A DNA stretch of 17,649 nt, from the NCBI GenBank assembly GCA_963611165.1, contig CAVDQG010000044.1:1-17649 (forward strand), read 5' to 3'. Below the pieces are notes generated by a model. The model saw only the letters and a list, made by a program, of their open reading frames with translations. It made no database searches and had not been told where the DNA came from. Made by a program: the position numbers and the translations under genes. Source of the DNA: SIG603 sp963611165. Its GTDB lineage: Bacteria > Bacillota > Clostridia > Oscillospirales > Acutalibacteraceae. Within the stretch, counting starts at the first letter, position 1. Each line of letters opens with the position of its first letter. Of the stretch, positions 14,459 to 17,649 are shown piece after piece.

Positions 14459-15736
14459 ATGAAGATTAACGAAATTATATATTTGATAAAAAACGGTGAG
14501 TATGACGAGAAGCTGCTCGATATTTATGTCGACGCGGCAAAAATCGAATACCAGCGTGAAAGATATAAGAAAGCGCTTGAAGCTTTCAAAACCTGTTACG
14601 GTGATGCAGATGTCTCTGTTTACAGTGCTCCGGGCAGAAGCGAAATCGGCGGAAATCATACCGACCACCAGCACGGTGAGGTATTGGCGGCATCAGTCAA
14701 CAGTGATGCAATAGCAGTCGTTGAGAAAATAGATGAGCCTTGGGCATATGTAATTTCTCACGGATTCGAGCAGATAAAAGTTTCTCTCGGCAACCTCGAG
14801 AAAATTGACGAGGAAGAGGAGAGCACGACCGCACTTATCCGTGGTGTGCTTGCAAAAATCAAGGAGAACGGTCACGCTGTAGGCGGGTTTAAAGCATATA
14901 TCACAAGTGATGTTCTCATCGGTTCGGGACTTTCTTCGTCTGCGGCATTTGAAACATTGCTCGGAACGATTGTTTCGGGCGAATACAATAACGGTGAAAT
15001 CTCTCCGATAGAAATTGCCCAGATAGGACAGTTTGCGGAAAATGTATATTTCGGTAAGCCCTCGGGACTTATGGACCAGATGGCTTGCTCTGTCGGCAGT
15101 CTTGTTCACATTGATTTCGCCGATACCGAAAATCCAAAGGTTGAGAGCGTCAAGCTTGATTTGGATGCTTACGGCTATTCACTTTGCATAACCGACACAA
15201 AGGGTTCGCATGCAGACCTTACAGCCGACTACGCTTCCATTCCGCTTGAGATGAAATCAGTAGCTAACCTTTTCGGACGTGAGGTTCTCGGTGACATTTC
15301 AAAAGAGTTTGTTCTCGAAAATGCACCTAAGATTCGAGAGAAGTGCGGCGACCGTGCGTTCCTTCGTGCTTATCATTACGCATGCGAGAATGAACGTGTT
15401 GAAAAAGAGGTAGCGGCACTTAAAGCTCAGAACCTTGATGATTTCTTTGCACTCGTCAAGAAGTCGGGTAACTCATCTTACAAGTTCCTCCAGAATGTTT
15501 ATACAAGCAAGGATGTTGTTCATCAGAATTTGTCCGTTGCTCTTGCAGTAAGTGAGGCTGTTCTCGGGGACGAGGGCGCATGCAGAGTTCACGGCGGCGG
15601 CTTTGCCGGTACAATTCAGGCGTTTGTTCCGAACAAGCTTGTCTGTGAATACAAGAAAGCACTCGACAGTGTTTTCGGAGACAATTCGTGTGTTGTTATG
15701 AAAATCCGTAAGTACGGCGGAATTAAGGTTATTTGA
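14459..15736 (+). CDS. galK: Galactokinase (N-terminally extended clostridial type)
   Basis: This 425-residue GHMP kinase phosphorylates galactose at C1 with ATP, the first committed step of the Leloir pathway. The galactokinase signature SAPGRSEIGGNHTDHQHG spans 56-73 (R60 equals the catalytic arginine). The phosphate loop IGSGLSSSAAFE is at 154-165, GLMDQMA holds the catalytic D206, and the third motif RVHGGGFAGTIQAFVP is at 376-391. Most galactokinases are about 385-390 residues. The extra ~40 N-terminal residues are charged and helical, and from memory similar extensions occur in other Clostridia. AGGGTGG (14446-14452) sets the ATG at 14459. It has its own promoter and is followed by galT after 33 bases. 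Confidence 0.95.
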   Translation: MKINEIIYLIKNGEYDEKLLDIYVDAAKIEYQRERYKKALEAFKTCYGDADVSVYSAPGRSEIGGNHTDHQHGEVLAASVNSDAIAVVEKIDEPWAYVISHGFEQIKVSLGNLEKIDEEEESTTALIRGVLAKIKENGHAVGGFKAYITSDVLIGSGLSSSAAFETLLGTIVSGEYNNGEISPIEIAQIGQFAENVYFGKPSGLMDQMACSVGSLVHIDFADTENPKVESVKLDLDAYGYSLCITDTKGSHADLTADYASIPLEMKSVANLFGREVLGDISKEFVLENAPKIREKCGDRAFLRAYHYACENERVEKEVAALKAQNLDDFFALVKKSGNSSYKFLQNVYTSKDVVHQNLSVALAVSEAVLGDEGACRVHGGGFAGTIQAFVPNKLVCEYKKALDSVFGDNSCVVMKIRKYGGIKVI

Positions 15737-15769
15737 GATTATCTAATCTAAATCAAGAGGTGACTTTCA

Positions 15770-17266
15770 ATGATAGACGATTTGATTTATGAGCTTGTGC
15801 TTTATGCCGAGAAAAATGAGCTTGTCGCAGAAGAGGACGAGGTTTGCGTAACAAACAATCTTCTCTCGCTTTTTGAGCGTGACGACTATTTTCCGCAAAA
15901 CAAGGCGAGCGAACCGAGAGAAATTAGCGAAATTCTCGAGGATATGTTAGCTTATGCGATTGATTGCGGTATTCTGAACGAGCCGACAAACACCGAAAAG
16001 GATCTTTTCGACACAAAAATCATGGGTGCTGTAACTCCGCTTCCGTCGGTTGTGAGAACGAGATTCAAGGAGCTCTATTCGCTTTCTCCCGAGGAGGCTA
16101 CCGACGATTACTATCGTTTCAGCAAGGCTACAAACTATATCCGTGAGGACAGAATCAAAAAGGACGAGAAGTGGACGGTTGAGTCCGAGTTCGGTAAAAT
16201 CGACATCACAATAAATCTTTCTAAGCCGGAGAAAGACCCGAGAGACATTGCACTTGCGGGTAAGATCAAAAAATCCGCATATCCTGCTTGCCAGCTTTGT
16301 AAGGAAAATGAGGGATACGCAGGCACGCTGACGCACCCGGCAAGACAAAATCACAGAATAATTCCGATAAGTCTTTTCGGCGAGAATTATTATCTTCAAT
16401 ATTCACCTTATGTTTATTACAACGAGCACTGCATTGTTTTTAACGAAAAGCATGTTCCTATGGTAATCAATAGGGCTACTTTTGAGAAGCTTCTTGATTT
16501 TGTCGCACAGTTCCCGCACTATACTGTCGGTTCAAATGCCGATTTGCCGATAGTCGGAGGTTCGATTTTGAGCCACGACCATTTCCAGGGCGGAAGATAT
16601 GTTTTTGCTATGGCAAGGGCTGAGTACGATAAAGAGTTCACACTGGAGAAATATCCGAATGTAACAGCCGGTATACTTAACTGGCCTATGTCAGTTATCC
16701 GTCTCTCATGCTGTGACGCTGAAGAGCTTGTTGCGGCAGCCGATACAGTTTTGACAAAGTGGAGAGCATATTCCGATGAATCTGCATTCATTTTTGCGGA
16801 AACTGACGGTGTACCGCATAATACTGTCACACCGATAGCAAGAAAGAGAAACGGAAAATTTGAGCTTGATTTGGTTCTTCGCAACAACATCACGACAGAG
16901 GAAAATCCGCTTGGAGTCTTTCATCCGCACGCACAGCTTCACCACATCAAGAAAGAGAACATCGGCCTAATCGAGGTTATGGGTCTTGCCGTGCTTCCGG
17001 CACGACTGAAAAAAGAGATGCATGCACTGGAAACCGCTTTGTTGAACGGCGAAAATCTCCGTGAGAACGAACTGACCGCTTCACATGCCGATTGGGCAGA
17101 AGAATGGGCTTCACAGTATGAACTGAATGAGGAGAACATTCACGGAATCGTTCAGGCTGAAATCGGCAAGGTGTTTGTTGAAGTTCTTAAGGATGCGGGA
17201 GTATTCAAGAGAACGAAAGAGGGCATGGAAGCCTTTGACCGCTTTGTCAATACTCTTGACGATTAA
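15770..17266 (+). CDS. galT: UDP-glucose--hexose-1-phosphate uridylyltransferase, class II
   Basis: This 498-residue enzyme swaps UMP between UDP-glucose and galactose 1-phosphate, giving UDP-galactose and glucose 1-phosphate. It is of the class II (long, Firmicutes) type rather than the ~350-residue E. coli type. The active-site motif GGSILSHDHFQGG is at 263-275, and by alignment with HPHGQ of class I, H271 is the nucleophile that becomes uridylylated. C174 and C177 form a CQLC pair like that of the metal site in class I. The N-terminal 110 residues are the GalP_UDP-transferase extension of this class. AGAGGTGA (15756-15763) precedes the ATG. No galE is seen after it, and a terminator follows. 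Confidence 0.95.
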   Translation: MIDDLIYELVLYAEKNELVAEEDEVCVTNNLLSLFERDDYFPQNKASEPREISEILEDMLAYAIDCGILNEPTNTEKDLFDTKIMGAVTPLPSVVRTRFKELYSLSPEEATDDYYRFSKATNYIREDRIKKDEKWTVESEFGKIDITINLSKPEKDPRDIALAGKIKKSAYPACQLCKENEGYAGTLTHPARQNHRIIPISLFGENYYLQYSPYVYYNEHCIVFNEKHVPMVINRATFEKLLDFVAQFPHYTVGSNADLPIVGGSILSHDHFQGGRYVFAMARAEYDKEFTLEKYPNVTAGILNWPMSVIRLSCCDAEELVAAADTVLTKWRAYSDESAFIFAETDGVPHNTVTPIARKRNGKFELDLVLRNNITTEENPLGVFHPHAQLHHIKKENIGLIEVMGLAVLPARLKKEMHALETALLNGENLRENELTASHADWAEEWASQYELNEENIHGIVQAEIGKVFVEVLKDAGVFKRTKEGMEAFDRFVNTLDD

Positions 17267-17313
17267 TATTTGAGTACACGGTATACACCCTTTTCTAATA
17301 CCACCTTCCTTTG

Positions 17314-17346
17314 AAATTACCCGAGGCTTTGGCTTCGGGTAATTTT
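17314..17346 (+). terminator. Rho-independent terminator of the lac/gal operon
   Basis: AAATTACCCGAGGC (17314-17327) and GCTTCGGGTAATTT (17332-17345) form a 14-bp stem with one G-T pair and a TTTG loop, ending in TTTT. Confidence 0.88.
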
Positions 17347-17363
17347 CTGTGCAAAGACTAAAG

Positions 17364-17398
17364 CAAAACCGATGCACTTTTTTCATGCATCGGTTTTG
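17364..17398. terminator. Bidirectional terminator between galT and the hypB-like gene
   Basis: CAAAACCGATGCA (17364-17376) and TGCATCGGTTTTG (17386-17398) form a perfect 13-bp stem with a 9-base loop CTTTTTTCA. T-rich flanks exist in both directions, and it lies just after the stop of the minus-strand gene. Confidence 0.82.
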
Positions 17399-17418
17399 TT
17401 GTCAAATACAAAGGAAAT

Positions 17419-17649
17419 TTAGTTGTTCCAATTATTAATTTCTTTTCTGAGCCAATTTACCCAATTTTCGATTCCTTCGCCTGTCTTTGCGCTTATGAAG
17501 AAAATCTCGCAGTTTGGATTAAGCTTTTTTATTCTCTCGACTACTGCATCGTCATCAAAATCAAATACGCATTTTGTGTCGATCTTGTTTATGAGAACGC
17601 AGTCGCTTATTGTGAACATAAGCGGATATTTAAGCGGTTTGTCATCGCC
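17419..17649 (-). CDS. hypB: HypB-like GTPase, C-terminal end (partial at the window edge)
   Basis: Only the last 76 residues plus stop lie in the window. The frame is open to the edge. The sequence begins GDDKPLKYPLMFTISDCVLINKID, continues with KKLNPNCEIFFISAKTGEGIENWVNWL and ends NNWNN. NKID is the guanine-binding G4 motif and SAKTG the G5 motif. The stretch before and between them matches the hydrogenase/urease accessory GTPase family (HypB/UreG, SIMIBI class), and the order fits HypB best. HypB uses GTP to insert nickel into [NiFe]-hydrogenase. The missing N terminus (P-loop, any His-rich or Cys metal site) prevents a check of nickel storage. The alternative is a paralogous HypB-like protein. 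Confidence 0.82.
   Translation of the reverse strand, partial: GDDKPLKYPLMFTISDCVLINKIDTKCVFDFDDDAVVERIKKLNPNCEIFFISAKTGEGIENWVNWLRKEINNWNN

Noticed and set aside
1..17649. Mobile elements, CRISPR arrays, tRNA or rRNA genes
   Set aside because: No transposase or integrase reading frame, regularly spaced repeats, or RNA gene landmarks were seen on either strand.

Overview
The window looks like chromosomal DNA from a low-to-mid GC anaerobic Firmicute, most likely a gut Clostridia of the Oscillospiraceae/Ruminococcaceae kind. This is inferred from strong AGGAGG-type ribosome sites, sigma-A promoters of TTGACA/TATAAT type, U-tailed hairpin terminators, a MepA-like MATE pump, a YczE-type membrane protein, a class II GalT and an N-terminally extended GalK. 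I saw no transposase, integrase, CRISPR array, rRNA or tRNA. Genes are densely packed, and no gap between genes exceeds 300 bases.

Left part (1-8716), a series of small plus-strand units. A MATE efflux pump (45-1433) is followed by a small cysteine-containing ORF whose 3' end overlaps a cytidylate-kinase-like gene (1631-2248), then a 42-residue basic/acidic helical protein (2292-2420) and a terminator. Next come a methylated-DNA repair protein (2581-3084) with its own terminator, then a strong promoter driving a two-gene ABC exporter of CydD/CydC-like form (3241-6644, ATGA overlap). After these lie a short HTH regulator (6818-7078), a YczE/YitT-type membrane protein (7325-8017) and an AzoR-like flavin reductase (8107-8670), each with a recognisable promoter and terminator.

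Right part (8687-17346), a lactose/beta-galactoside catabolic locus. A minus-strand AraC-family regulator (8721-9584) diverges from lacZ (GH2 beta-galactosidase), a GPH-family sugar:cation symporter, galK and galT. The symporter would import beta-galactoside, LacZ would split it, GalK would phosphorylate galactose and GalT would exchange it with UDP-glucose. galE and galM are not in the window. The 195-base araC-lacZ spacer holds the most informative regulatory structure: two back-to-back promoters of matching layout, each with a TGNACAAAAT box over its -35, and two further boxes as a 20-bp-spaced direct repeat in the lacZ leader. galK also has a promoter of its own, with a palindrome at the predicted start site.

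Right edge (17364-17649): a bidirectional terminator and the C-terminal end of a minus-strand HypB-like GTPase, which hints at NiFe hydrogenase maturation genes beyond the window. I see no clearly new multi-gene system. The best leads are the AraC box architecture, the overlapping small cysteine protein and the galK control region.
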